This document shows, one piece after another, positions 25,993 to 36,559 of a stretch of DNA of 64,000 nucleotides; position 1 is the first letter of the stretch, and each line of letters starts with the position of its first letter. A program made the translations under genes and the position numbers. Source of the stretch: Pseudomonas baetica. GTDB lineage: Bacteria > Pseudomonadota > Gammaproteobacteria > Pseudomonadales > Pseudomonadaceae. The notes beneath the pieces were generated by a model that saw nothing but the letters and a program-made list of their open reading frames with translations, made no database searches and was not told the DNA's origin. Where the stretch lies: assembly GCF_019733355.1 (NCBI RefSeq), contig NZ_JAIHLQ010000016.1, positions 154,373 to 218,372 of the forward strand, read 5' to 3'.

Positions 25993-27663
25993 TCAGGATC
26001 GGGGTTCAGACAGCAGTCCTTTGACCAGAGAGACACATCCCACCATCAGCACAATAGCGAAAGGCAGACCGGTGGAGACCGCCATTGCCTGTAGTGCGAC
26101 CAAACCACCGCCGAGCAGCAGCGCGATAGCAATCACACCTTCGATCACTGCCCAGAAAACACGCTGCGGAACAGGCGCGTCGACCTTGCCACCCGCGGTA
26201 ATGGTGTCGATCACCAGCGAGCCGGAGTCCGAGGACGTGATGAAAAAGACGATGACAAGAACAATGCCCAGGAATGAGGTGATTTCCTTGAGCGGCAAAT
26301 GCCCCAGCATGGCGAACAGCTTCAGTTCCAGGACGGCATCTTTAACGCCCACAAAGCCTTGAACGGTCGCTTGATCAATCGCCGTTCCGCCGAACGTCGT
26401 CATCCACAGTACCGAAACCACAGTAGGCACCAGCAGAACGGAGACCAGGAACTCTCGCACGGTACGACCGCGACTCACCCGGGCAATAAACATCCCGACA
26501 AAAGGCGACCAACTGATCCACCACGCCCAGTAGAACGCCGTCCAGCCCTCGGTGAACTCAGTGTCGGTTCGTCCAAAAGGATTGGAAAGGGCGGGCAGAT
26601 ACTCGGCATAACTCACCAGGTTTTTGAAAAAACCCGTGAAGATGGCCAGGGTAGGGCCCACGACAATGATGAACCCGAGCAGAAGCAAGGCCAGGCCCAT
26701 GTTGATCTGGGACAGCACCTTGACGCCCTTGTCCAGGCCGGCAAGCACCGACCACAACGCGACCATGGTGATGCCGATGATCAGCAGTACTTTGCTGAGA
26801 TTTGTCGACTTGATGCCAAAGAGATATTCGATCCCCGCTGCGGCCTGTTCCGCGCCGATGCCCAGGGACGTCGCCAACCCGAACAGTGTCGCGAATACCG
26901 CGAGGATGTCGATGATATGCCCCGGCCAGCCCCAGACCCGCTCACCCAGCAATGGGTAAAAGATCGAACGAATCGACAGTGGCAAGCCTTTGTTATAGGA
27001 GAACAGCGCGAGCGACAGAGCAACAATCGCGTAGATCGCCCAAGGGTGCAGGCCCCAGTGGAAGATCGTCGTGGCCATGGCCAGTTCGGCTGAGCCTTTC
27101 ATATCGCCTGCTGCGCCACTCAGAGGCGCCCAGTCAGTACGAACCCCGTTGGCGTCGAGTGTGACGCCCCCCATCGAGGCCGCGTAGTGCGACATGGGTT
27201 CGGCAACGCCGTAGAACATCAGACCGATGCCCATGCCGGCGGCGAAGAGCATTGAAAACCAGCCAAGATACGTGTGATCAGGCTTGGCATCGCGGCCGCC
27301 CAATCGAACCTTTCCCAGTGGCGAAACGATCAACGCCAGACACAGCACTACAAAGATGTTGGCGACGCTCATGAAGAACCAGGCCAAATGGCTGGTCAAC
27401 CAGTTACGGATCGAACTGAAGAGTGGCTCTACTTCGTTTTGCAGTGCCAGCGTCAAGATGACGAAGAGCACGATCGTGGCTGCCGAGATGATGAAAACTT
27501 TGCCGTGGATATCGAGCGAGAACGAAAACTCACCTTTGATATTGTCTTGACCGATGACGTAGTCGGTATCGATCAGATTGGCTGCTCCGCTTGGAGCCGG
27601 GATGCCATCCTCACTGGCAGATTGAGAATTAGCTGGTAGATCATCCATAGGGTTTTTCCCCAT
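25993..27663 (-). CDS. BCCT-family betaine/choline/carnitine transporter
   Basis: Secondary transporter of quaternary-ammonium osmolytes, 556 residues with 12 helices. The sodium-site type motif AAGMGIGLMFYGVAEPMSHY is near residue 140. The BCCT signature WAWWISWSPFVGMFIARVSR is near residue 380, containing the Trp box for substrate. The C terminus ends soon after helix 12 (KGLLSEPRS), without the long cytoplasmic osmosensor tail of BetP or BetT. Activity may therefore be set by expression rather than by direct osmosensing (inference). The ribosome site AAGGAGG, 5 bases before the ATG, is the strongest in this part of the window. A transport-only role as a glycine betaine or choline importer is likely. 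Confidence 0.92.
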   Translation of the reverse strand: MGKNPMDDLPANSQSASEDGIPAPSGAANLIDTDYVIGQDNIKGEFSFSLDIHGKVFIISAATIVLFVILTLALQNEVEPLFSSIRNWLTSHLAWFFMSVANIFVVLCLALIVSPLGKVRLGGRDAKPDHTYLGWFSMLFAAGMGIGLMFYGVAEPMSHYAASMGGVTLDANGVRTDWAPLSGAAGDMKGSAELAMATTIFHWGLHPWAIYAIVALSLALFSYNKGLPLSIRSIFYPLLGERVWGWPGHIIDILAVFATLFGLATSLGIGAEQAAAGIEYLFGIKSTNLSKVLLIIGITMVALWSVLAGLDKGVKVLSQINMGLALLLLGFIIVVGPTLAIFTGFFKNLVSYAEYLPALSNPFGRTDTEFTEGWTAFYWAWWISWSPFVGMFIARVSRGRTVREFLVSVLLVPTVVSVLWMTTFGGTAIDQATVQGFVGVKDAVLELKLFAMLGHLPLKEITSFLGIVLVIVFFITSSDSGSLVIDTITAGGKVDAPVPQRVFWAVIEGVIAIALLLGGGLVALQAMAVSTGLPFAIVLMVGCVSLVKGLLSEPRS

Positions 27664-27858
27664 GAGAGCCTCCTTGGTAGTGGCACGCTTGTGCGTGCGA
27701 TGGTCTGTAGCCCCGCTGTTCCTATGTTTAAACGAGAAATTTGCCGGTCTATCCTAACAAGTTTTGAAACAAATCCCGAGAATCCATCGAAATCTCCAAT
27801 CAATATCGACGTAGAAATGAATAGATTTATCCAGACACCTATACGTCGACAGATATAT
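27664..27858. other. AT-rich intergenic stretch between BCCT and cyclic glucan synthase genes
   Basis: About 195 bases, visibly richer in A/T than the flanking genes, containing no gene I can support. It is downstream of the glucan synthase gene and upstream of the BCCT gene, so it should hold the BCCT promoter. No clean -35/-10 pair or T-tailed hairpin stood out. Confidence 0.4.
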
Positions 27859-30800
27859 CTACTCATCGTTCGCTTTCGCATATTCGCGCTGCTGCCGGCC
27901 AGGCGAGCGAACGCGGCACTCGATGTGAACCCGGTGTTCGATGCCATCATCGATCAACAACAGTGCATCTTCTTCAACGCGCTGGTCGTCGAGCGTCATT
28001 GAGGTGGTGTCTGTCGTGCCCTGGCTGACTTCGAAATGGTACTGGGTTGCACCAAAGCGGTAGGTCAGCGTAAACCCGGGCCAATCCTGCGGGATCAACG
28101 GCTCAATCTTGAGCGTGTTGCCGCTGCGTTGCAGGCCAAGCAGTGACTCCACCCCCAAGCGGTACATCCAGCCCGCCGAGCCGGTATACCACGTCCAGCC
28201 GCCGCGCCCGGCGTGGGGGTCTTTGGCGTAAACATCGGCGGCCATCACGTAGGGCTCGACTTTGTAGGTCTCGATCCTGGCGTTGTTGAGCGGGTCGGCG
28301 GGGTTGATCAGGTTCAGCAATTCCCAGGCTTTGTCGGTATCGCCCAACTGAGCAAACGCCATCGCCGCCCAGATTGCGGCGTGGGTGTATTGTCCGCCGT
28401 TCTCTCGCACACCTGGCACATAGCCCTTGATATAACCGGGGTCTTGTTCGCCTTTGTCAAACGGCGGATCAAGCAGTAACACGGCGCGAATTTCGGGTTT
28501 TACCAAGTGCTGATCCATCGCACGCATGGCCAAGCGCTGACGGTTTGCCGACCCCACACCCGACAGGACTGACCAGCTCTGGGCTATGGAGTCGATGCGG
28601 CAATCATCATTGATCGACGAACCCAATGGCTGGCCGTCATCAAACCATGCACGGCGATACCAGGCGCCGTCCCACGCCGCTTTCTCCAGATGGTCGCTGA
28701 GCAGCCTGGCATTTTCGTTACAGCGTTGTGCAAAGTCATCATCACCGTAGCGCTGCGCGACAGCGGCGAAACGCTTGAGCACGTCACAAGAAAAGAACCC
28801 CAGCCACACACTTTCGCCTTCGCCGAGATAACCGACACGGTTCATTCCGTCGTTCCAGTCGCCACTCCCCATCAACGGCAATCCGTGCTTGCCACGGCGC
28901 AGACTGTGCTCGATCGCGCGAACACAATGGCGATAAAGTGGCTCGCGCAAGTCCGACACGCCCGGCAAGTCGTAATAGGACTCCTCGCCACTGTTCAATT
29001 CGCGGCCTTCCAGAAATCCGGCAGGCTCGTCCAGCACAGACAGATCACCTGTTATCTCCACATAGCGGTTGGTGGCCGCCACCAGCCACAGGAAATCGTC
29101 CGAGCAGGCCGTGCGCACGCCGCGATTGAGTGGTGGATGCCACCAATGCTGAACATCACCCTCCTGATACTGGTGATTGGCGCACAGCAATAAATGTGCG
29201 CGTACCGTTGCAGGGTCTGCATGAATCATGGCCATGCTGTCTTGCAACTGATCGCGGAATCCGATCGCACCACCCGATTGGTAATAGCCACTGCGGGCCA
29301 GGAAGCGGCAGGCAATGACCTGGTACATCAGCCAGCCATTGAGCATCACATTCAGCCCGGCTAACGGTGTCTTCACTTGGATCACCGAAAGCAGCGAACG
29401 CCAGTGCTCTCGAACTTTCTTTAACTGTGTGGCGGCAGCCTGGGCGCCCCGATAGCTCTGCACCAATTGAGTCGCCGCTTGAGCGTTCTTCTCTGCGCCC
29501 ATGCGCAGAATCACTTCTGTGCTTTCCCCAGGCGCGAGTGTCACGGCTATTTGAATCGCCGCACAAGGATCCAGGCCTCCGCCGATGCGCCCGGACAGTC
29601 CTGCATGCCGCATGGCTGCGGGGGATTGCAGAGTGCCGCTGCGGCCAATGAACTCGCTGCGATCGCCGGTGATGGTGTGGTCGATTGTGTCGGTGTCAAA
29701 GAACGCCACACGCTCACCGAATTCGACCGAGTAAGCGTTTCGAGCGAATAACGCACCGCTGACCGGATCGGATTGTGTCACCACATGCATCGCTGACTTG
29801 CTGCGCAAATCGCCTAGTACCCATTCGACGTACCCCGTCACCGTGAGTGTTCGGGTGCGTGCGGACATGTTGCGCACCACCAGCCGTGAGAATTTGATCG
29901 GTGCATCGAGTGCGACGTACACCCACAACTCTGTTTTGACTCCGTCGCCTTCACGCTCGAAAACGCTGTAGCCGAAGCCGTGGCGCGTTTGATAGTGACC
30001 CGCGCCAGGGCAGGGTTGGGGAGTGGCTGACCAGAAATGCCCGGTCTCCTCATCGCGCAAATAGATGACTTCGCCGCTGGGATCGGTAACCGGGTCGTTG
30101 TGCCAGGGTGTGAGCCGGTATTCATGCGCGTTTTGCGCCCAAGTGTAGGCACTGCCGGACTCGGATATCACAGTGCCGAGTTGCGCGTTCGCGATGACGT
30201 TGGCCCAAGGCGCCGGTGTGGGGGTGGTGGCTGTCGAGTTGATCACGTATTCGCAGCCATCCTCACTGAAACCGCCATAGGCGTTGTCCAGTATTAGCGG
30301 AGGAGGGATTGGCGCAAGCCGCTTTGCCGCTGCGGTGGGGCGGTACTGACGTGTCGCCACGAATGGAGCATAGACCGGTGCTACGCGTCGGCGGTTGATT
30401 TGTTCGCCAATTGACCCCAGCCCTTCGCTGAGCACCAACCGCGCGACAGACAGGAACAGTACGCGATCCTCATTCGACATCTGTTGGGCGCTACGCACGA
30501 AAATCCCACCGGGACGGTCCATCAGCGTGGCTTCGCTGCCGGAGCTGACAAGCCCCATGATGGCGTCTTGCAGTTGCTGGCGGTAACCGCTCTGGTCTTC
30601 ATTCCAGATCAACAGGTCAACCACCAGGCCTTTCTGACGCCAGTACGCATGAGCCTGAATCATCTTCTGGACCAACTCGAAGTTATCCAGGCTTTTGACG
30701 CGCAAGAGCACGATGGGCAGATCGCCGGAAATCGACTGCCCCCACAGTCCCTGCTGGTTGCGTCGATTGCTCATCAATATGGCGCTGTCTGCGCGCAATG

Positions 30801-33800
30801 CGGCGTTGGCGTAGAGCAGCGACGCGGCCATCTGCTCAAACAACCGGGCGTCTGCGGGTGAAGCGTTGAGCTGGCGCAACAGAACCTGACTGTGGGTCCA
30901 TGACAAATCGAAGACCCTGTCGGCCAGGTGTCGATCGCGATATTTGTTGATCAGCGCGATGCAGTCGTCTCGGTTGTCAGCCACGCCCGTTACAAGGTCG
31001 ATGGTGGCCTGTTGGCCTGGTTGCAGTGTGATGCGGCAGCGGATCGCCACGATCGGATCAAGCACCGCGCCGTGACTGCCCGATAGTTGCTCACATTCAT
31101 GCGCCAACGCGGCAGGCGCACTCAGGTCAAGCCCTCGACCGATGAAGCGGGCGCGGTCCGTTTCGTAGGAGATCGTGTCGATATGAACCCCGTGCGCCGC
31201 CAACAGATGGCACATCCACGGCGTGGGCTCAACGCTGGACCGAGGCCGGCGACTGCAAAGGATGGCTTGCAACGGTAACAGCAACTCGGTTTGTACGAAC
31301 AACTTGCTGAACGCCGGATGCATGGCATCGGTATCAGGCGCGGCCAGTACCACTTCAGCGTAGGTGGTGATCTCGAATTTCCTGGCAGAAGTACCCCGGT
31401 TGGTGATGCGCAGCCGTCGTAGCTCGATGTCGTCCTCTGGCGAAACGACGATTTCCATGTGGGAGTCGTAATCCATTTCCAGCGCGCGATATTCCGCACG
31501 AGCGTCGCTGAAAATGGCCTCCTGACTCTCTGTTCGACGCAGGGTGGGTTGAAACGCTGCCGACCAGAATTCGCCGCTGGCGATGTCCCGCAAATAACAG
31601 AACGTGCCCCAATTATCTTGCGTGATGTCCTCGCGCCAACGCGTCACGGCCATGTCGCTGCGGCGACTATAGCCGCCGCCGGCACTGCTGAGCATCACAT
31701 GATAGTTGCCGTTCGAGAGCAATTGAACGGCGGTGCGCTTATGCCCTGGATGGGCAAAAAACCGCAGTTTGTTGTCCTGGTTTAGACCTTTGTCACCCAC
31801 GGCTGTCGGTTGTTCGGTTTGCAGATAAGGCTCTGCGGTCTTGGGGACGCGCTCTTGCAATAACAGCAGGGCAGATCGCAATGCCGGGTCGGACTCGAAA
31901 CGACGTTGCATCGGCTGGTTGAGCAGCACGCTCGTCAAAGCGAGCAGGCTCATGCCTTGATGGTGAGCCATGAACGATTGCACCAAGGCGAACCGCTGGC
32001 CTCGAGGCAATCGTGCTTCTGTGTAGTCAACGGCTTCGTAAAGTCCGAAACGTCCCGCCGCCCCCTGATTAGCCAGGCGTTGCAGGTTTTTGCAGGCCGC
32101 CTCGGGATTTACCATCAGCGCCAGGGCACTGGCATAGGGCGCTATCACCACGTCTTCGCTCAAGCCGCGCTTTAGGCCCAGCGCCTGCACGCCAAACGCT
32201 CGGTATTGGTAATTGAAGTGGGTATCGAGCATGTAGTAGCCCGACTCCGATACGCCCCAAGGGATGCCCAGGCCTTTGCCTTGTTCGATCTGTAGAGTTA
32301 CGGCGGCACGACAAGTCTGGTCGAGCAGACTGCCGTCATAGTTGGGCATGACCAGCAACGGCATCAGGTATTCGAACATCGATCCGGACCAGGACATCAA
32401 GGTCGGTACGCCGGCATAGACACCTAACAATCGGCCCAGGGTAAACCAGGCCCGTTGGGGTATTTGACTCTGAGCAATCACCACGAAATTGGTCAGGCGC
32501 ACCTCGGAGGCCAGCAGGTCGTAGTAGCCGGTGTCCAGGCGACGTTCTTCAGCGTTGTAGCCGATGAAGAACAAATCGCGTTTGCTGTCGAAGAGCAACG
32601 AGAAATCCATCTGCGCAAGGTCGCCGCTCAGCTCGATCAACCGGTTCAGGACGCTGATGGCCTCGCCGGCGCGTTTACGTACCGCCTCAATACAATCATG
32701 GTGTTCGGCGCACCAGTCGTCACGGTTGAGCCGGGCCAGTTGCCTTAGCGTTTGGCTGAACGGTTCGTGGTTGCTGAGTGGCGCAGGCAGTTGATAGCGA
32801 ACAAGTGTCGCAATCCAGTCGTCGCATTGAGCGATGAACACACGCTGCCAGTAGGCGCTTTCGTCATCGGCGTTTGCCTGCGCGGCGGCGATGGCCCTAG
32901 CCGTTTGCAAGTGATCCAGCAAGGCATGGGGTTCGATGGTTTGCGCGGCGCGCTCAAGGACCGGGCTTAGCTGATCACACAGTTCTTTCGTGCCTTGGGT
33001 TTCAGCCAGTGTGTTCAACGTGTCACGCAGGCCCTTAATGACGCAAAGGCCGAAGAGTGGTTGATCCGGCAGTTGCACCAGGCCCGCCCGCAAAGTGAGT
33101 AACAAGCCCGCCAGGTTGCCGCTGTCCACCGTCGAGATGTATTGCGGCCTCAGTGGCTGGCAGGTGTGCGTGTCGTACCAGTTGTAGAAATGCTGCCGGT
33201 GACGCTCCAGCGCGTTCATGCTGTCCAGTGAGGCGGCCAAGCGTTGCAACAGGCGATCGGTACTCAAATAACCGAAGTCGTGGCCGGCCAAGTGGGCGAG
33301 CAGCGCCATGCCCATATTGGTGGGGGAGGTGCGGTGTGCAATCGCCGCTTTAGGTTCTTCTTGAATATTGTCCGGCGGTAACCAGTTGTCCTGCGGGCCT
33401 ACGTACTCATCGAAAAACGCCCAGGTTCGACGGGCCAGCACCCGCAAAAAGTGCAACGACTCGGGCGAGGGAGTGAATGTCGCGTGCTCCGGTTTGGCGC
33501 TCAGGCGCCAGGCGATCCATGGGCCAGCCAACCACGCCAGAAGCAGTGGGGCGGCAATGGCCAGCCTGAGCGGATCAGTCGATAACCCGACCAGCGCGAT
33601 CAGCGCCAGCACTGGTCCAAACCACATCTCGCGGTAGAGTCCGGACAGCCGATTCGCCGAACTGCGCTCCACCTCGCGGGACGGCTGCCATTGCAACAGC
33701 AAACGCCGGCTGAAAAACATCCGCCACAGCGACCGCGCAATGGCACCAGCGCTGTAGTACATCTCGAACGGTAGCCACGCGATGGTGGCGCAGACCTGTG

Positions 33801-36501
33801 CGAGGTCTTGTGCCAGCCCATCAAGAAGGGCTCTGAGGTACTCCCGATAAGGCACGTTCAGTGGCGGTTGCAGGACATCGGTAAAGGTTCTGAGCAACGG
33901 CTGGATGACGAGCAAACCGACCACCGCCAGTGTCCAGGCCAAGGGTTCACTGCTGGCAAACCAGCCCCAGACCAGCATTGACAGCAATGCCAGTGGCTCC
34001 AGGCTGCGCCGTAGATTGTCAAGAATCTTCCAGCGCGCCATGACGTCCAAGCGGTTGCGCGTCCATTCACCTTGTGTATTGCGCGCCCAAGGGAGCAGCC
34101 ATGGGACTAACTGCCAGTCACCACGGATCCAGCGATGCCTGCGTTTAATGTCAGCGCTGTAACGCGAGGGGTATTGCTCATACAACTGCACATCGCTGAG
34201 CAAACCCGAGCGTGCATAGCAGCCCTCGATCAAGTCGTGGCTGAGTATCTGGTTATCGGGCAGGCAGCCTTCCAGCGCACAGGTAAAGGCATCCACGTCA
34301 TAGATGCCCTTGCCAATGAAAGACCCTTGCTGGAACAGATCCTGATAGATGTCCGACACCGCACGGGTGTAGGGGTCGACACCCCCGTCACAACCAAACA
34401 GCCGGGAGTACAGGGTGCGCGGAGTGCTCGCCAGGCTGATGCCGACACGCGGCTGCAACAACGCGTAACCGGATACGATTTTTTCCTTGCGAGTGTCGAA
34501 CAAGGGCCGGCTGAGTGGGTGCATCATGGCTGCCACGCATTGGCGAGCAACATCCTGCGGCAGCAATGTGTCGGTATCCAGGGTCAGCACGTAACGCACG
34601 GACAGAAGGGGGCGTATGTCACCGACAATCGTCGTGAAACGCGTCTCGCCCATGCCACGCAGCAACGCATTGAGGTCATTGAGTTTGCCTCGCTTGCGTT
34701 CATGCCCCATCCACACCTGTTGGCCGGGGTTCCAGCAACGCGATCGATGAAACAGGAAAAACCGGTCGACCGTGCCTTCAGCATATTTACGATTGAGCTG
34801 GTTGATCGCCTGAGCGGCGAGTGCCAGCAATTGTGCGTCGTGAACCTCGACCTCTTCTGGCGCATCGAGAAAATCAGTGAGCAAGGCGAAAAACAGATTG
34901 CCGTCACGATTGGCCAAGTACCTGACCTCAAGGCCTTCCACCAACTCCTCGACATCGGCACGCGTGGCGATGAGTGAAGGAATGGCTACCAGCGTGCGAG
35001 CTTCCTCAGGAATACCGCCGGCGTAGTCCATCTTCGGCAATATCGTGGGCAACATACTGAAGGTCACCAGCCAGTTGATCAGGCTGATTGCCAAGCGACT
35101 GGTCATGATCAGGCAGGGCACTGCCAGCGCCAGCAAGGCAACGTCGGGCAGTCCGTCGCGACTTGCAGACGCGAGCAATGGCAAGGCAAAAATCAGCGTG
35201 AGAACGCCAACCGGTGTCAGGTAAAACATCAATGGAGAAAACTGCAGAAGGCGTTTCCAGCGCTCATGCAGAGGCACCTTGGCGACCAGCCTTCGCTCAA
35301 GAGCACCGATGCCTGCACCGATCAGGTAATACCCGATGTGGTTGTGCAGCGCACTGTCGAGTGCCGCGGCGTGCTGCTGTCTCGACAGATCCACGACGAT
35401 CTGGGCCACCTGGATCTCTGAGCGATGGCTGCGCCTGGCGAGCCGTTCGATCATGTGTCGATAACTGTCGCGGGTGGCAAAATCCATGAATGGGTAAACG
35501 GCGGCGGGATCGTTCTTCAGGGTCTGTTCGACATGACTCATCGATTCGACAAACTCGCGCCAATTGGTGGCCGTTAGCAGACGCAGGCTTGCGATGCTAT
35601 TGCTGATAGACACTTGGTCGGCAGACTGTTGCTGCGCGTCGAGGTGCACCTGACGCTCTGTGCTGGAGCCCGTTTCACCCAGTATTTGTTCGATCCAATT
35701 GAGGGGCAGGGCGAGAGCCACACTCTGGCCCTGCAAGCGGCGGGCAAACTCGGCGACGAACGCAGCGCTCAAACGGGGTCCCGAATGAGCCATGTCGGCG
35801 ACGGTCAGTACGACGTTTTTTACATCGCGACCGGAGACCTCGATCAGACGTTCGGCCCAGTCGTCCGCCCTGTTTCGGTCGTCCGAATTTGCCATTACCC
35901 GTGACGCCACTCGGCGCAGGTTTTCGATCAATGCAAGGCGCACCATGATCGGGATCGCCCAAAGCTCGCCCAGCGCCAGTGGCATGACGGTCTGATAAGC
36001 AACGATGAAGCGCCTGAGGCTTAACTCATCGAATCGGCCGTCGCCATGGGAGATCGTTTCCAGCGCAATGTCGTAGACCCGTGGAAGGCCTGCGGAAGGG
36101 CCGTTGGTCAAGCGTGGCAACTCTCGGCTATAGCCTTTGGGCAGATGCTTTCTGGCGGTACGAATGTGATCTTCAACAAGGAAGTAGTTGTCCAGTAACC
36201 ACTCGGCGGCCGGGGTGACGGGGCGACTGGAAGACTGCGCCTGTGTCAGCGCGGTGCAACTGCGATTGAGCACAACCTCATTGTCATCCAGCCTGCCCAG
36301 TAGAGCATCGCGGGAGGACACGGCACTGACCTGATGCTGGTTGGCCAGCGCGATGCCGTGATTGGCCATTTGGTCTGCGTTGAACAGTTCGGCGCGCAGA
36401 ATCGGCTCATAGGCGAACTTGCGACCGGGGAACTTACCGGTTCGACAAACGGCAGCCAAACGAGGTAACAACAGCCTGATGCGTGTCCCTATGCTTGTCA
36501 T
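27859..36501 (-). CDS. ndvB: Cyclic beta-1,2-glucan synthase, full length
   Basis: Giant inner-membrane enzyme of 2880 residues that makes cyclic beta-1,2-glucans from UDP-glucose for the periplasm. Membrane helices lie at about 430-500, and the family-84 glycosyltransferase core at about 540-800. That core has DTDTLLPQDVARQ near 640 (DxD) and KRRHRWIRGDWQ near 792 (the QxxRW-type acceptor motif). More helices lie at 840-990. The C-terminal 1800 residues carry two beta-sandwich plus helical-barrel modules of the GH94 glycoside phosphorylase type. The second contains MGSGDWNDGMNRVG near 2547 with the general-acid Asp; this domain controls glucan chain length in Brucella and Agrobacterium enzymes. 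AGGAGA lies 5 bases before the ATG at 36501; the frame from 36534 is an extension. No frameshift is visible in 8.6 kb. Confidence 0.93.
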   Translation of the reverse strand: MTSIGTRIRLLLPRLAAVCRTGKFPGRKFAYEPILRAELFNADQMANHGIALANQHQVSAVSSRDALLGRLDDNEVVLNRSCTALTQAQSSSRPVTPAAEWLLDNYFLVEDHIRTARKHLPKGYSRELPRLTNGPSAGLPRVYDIALETISHGDGRFDELSLRRFIVAYQTVMPLALGELWAIPIMVRLALIENLRRVASRVMANSDDRNRADDWAERLIEVSGRDVKNVVLTVADMAHSGPRLSAAFVAEFARRLQGQSVALALPLNWIEQILGETGSSTERQVHLDAQQQSADQVSISNSIASLRLLTATNWREFVESMSHVEQTLKNDPAAVYPFMDFATRDSYRHMIERLARRSHRSEIQVAQIVVDLSRQQHAAALDSALHNHIGYYLIGAGIGALERRLVAKVPLHERWKRLLQFSPLMFYLTPVGVLTLIFALPLLASASRDGLPDVALLALAVPCLIMTSRLAISLINWLVTFSMLPTILPKMDYAGGIPEEARTLVAIPSLIATRADVEELVEGLEVRYLANRDGNLFFALLTDFLDAPEEVEVHDAQLLALAAQAINQLNRKYAEGTVDRFFLFHRSRCWNPGQQVWMGHERKRGKLNDLNALLRGMGETRFTTIVGDIRPLLSVRYVLTLDTDTLLPQDVARQCVAAMMHPLSRPLFDTRKEKIVSGYALLQPRVGISLASTPRTLYSRLFGCDGGVDPYTRAVSDIYQDLFQQGSFIGKGIYDVDAFTCALEGCLPDNQILSHDLIEGCYARSGLLSDVQLYEQYPSRYSADIKRRHRWIRGDWQLVPWLLPWARNTQGEWTRNRLDVMARWKILDNLRRSLEPLALLSMLVWGWFASSEPLAWTLAVVGLLVIQPLLRTFTDVLQPPLNVPYREYLRALLDGLAQDLAQVCATIAWLPFEMYYSAGAIARSLWRMFFSRRLLLQWQPSREVERSSANRLSGLYREMWFGPVLALIALVGLSTDPLRLAIAAPLLLAWLAGPWIAWRLSAKPEHATFTPSPESLHFLRVLARRTWAFFDEYVGPQDNWLPPDNIQEEPKAAIAHRTSPTNMGMALLAHLAGHDFGYLSTDRLLQRLAASLDSMNALERHRQHFYNWYDTHTCQPLRPQYISTVDSGNLAGLLLTLRAGLVQLPDQPLFGLCVIKGLRDTLNTLAETQGTKELCDQLSPVLERAAQTIEPHALLDHLQTARAIAAAQANADDESAYWQRVFIAQCDDWIATLVRYQLPAPLSNHEPFSQTLRQLARLNRDDWCAEHHDCIEAVRKRAGEAISVLNRLIELSGDLAQMDFSLLFDSKRDLFFIGYNAEERRLDTGYYDLLASEVRLTNFVVIAQSQIPQRAWFTLGRLLGVYAGVPTLMSWSGSMFEYLMPLLVMPNYDGSLLDQTCRAAVTLQIEQGKGLGIPWGVSESGYYMLDTHFNYQYRAFGVQALGLKRGLSEDVVIAPYASALALMVNPEAACKNLQRLANQGAAGRFGLYEAVDYTEARLPRGQRFALVQSFMAHHQGMSLLALTSVLLNQPMQRRFESDPALRSALLLLQERVPKTAEPYLQTEQPTAVGDKGLNQDNKLRFFAHPGHKRTAVQLLSNGNYHVMLSSAGGGYSRRSDMAVTRWREDITQDNWGTFCYLRDIASGEFWSAAFQPTLRRTESQEAIFSDARAEYRALEMDYDSHMEIVVSPEDDIELRRLRITNRGTSARKFEITTYAEVVLAAPDTDAMHPAFSKLFVQTELLLPLQAILCSRRPRSSVEPTPWMCHLLAAHGVHIDTISYETDRARFIGRGLDLSAPAALAHECEQLSGSHGAVLDPIVAIRCRITLQPGQQATIDLVTGVADNRDDCIALINKYRDRHLADRVFDLSWTHSQVLLRQLNASPADARLFEQMAASLLYANAALRADSAILMSNRRNQQGLWGQSISGDLPIVLLRVKSLDNFELVQKMIQAHAYWRQKGLVVDLLIWNEDQSGYRQQLQDAIMGLVSSGSEATLMDRPGGIFVRSAQQMSNEDRVLFLSVARLVLSEGLGSIGEQINRRRVAPVYAPFVATRQYRPTAAAKRLAPIPPPLILDNAYGGFSEDGCEYVINSTATTPTPAPWANVIANAQLGTVISESGSAYTWAQNAHEYRLTPWHNDPVTDPSGEVIYLRDEETGHFWSATPQPCPGAGHYQTRHGFGYSVFEREGDGVKTELWVYVALDAPIKFSRLVVRNMSARTRTLTVTGYVEWVLGDLRSKSAMHVVTQSDPVSGALFARNAYSVEFGERVAFFDTDTIDHTITGDRSEFIGRSGTLQSPAAMRHAGLSGRIGGGLDPCAAIQIAVTLAPGESTEVILRMGAEKNAQAATQLVQSYRGAQAAATQLKKVREHWRSLLSVIQVKTPLAGLNVMLNGWLMYQVIACRFLARSGYYQSGGAIGFRDQLQDSMAMIHADPATVRAHLLLCANHQYQEGDVQHWWHPPLNRGVRTACSDDFLWLVAATNRYVEITGDLSVLDEPAGFLEGRELNSGEESYYDLPGVSDLREPLYRHCVRAIEHSLRRGKHGLPLMGSGDWNDGMNRVGYLGEGESVWLGFFSCDVLKRFAAVAQRYGDDDFAQRCNENARLLSDHLEKAAWDGAWYRRAWFDDGQPLGSSINDDCRIDSIAQSWSVLSGVGSANRQRLAMRAMDQHLVKPEIRAVLLLDPPFDKGEQDPGYIKGYVPGVRENGGQYTHAAIWAAMAFAQLGDTDKAWELLNLINPADPLNNARIETYKVEPYVMAADVYAKDPHAGRGGWTWYTGSAGWMYRLGVESLLGLQRSGNTLKIEPLIPQDWPGFTLTYRFGATQYHFEVSQGTTDTTSMTLDDQRVEEDALLLIDDGIEHRVHIECRVRSPGRQQREYAKANDE

Positions 36502-36559
36502 ATTTCTCCTGATCTGAGACGTGTGCTCGCACACCCGGATAACCGCGCGCGGTGCTGGG

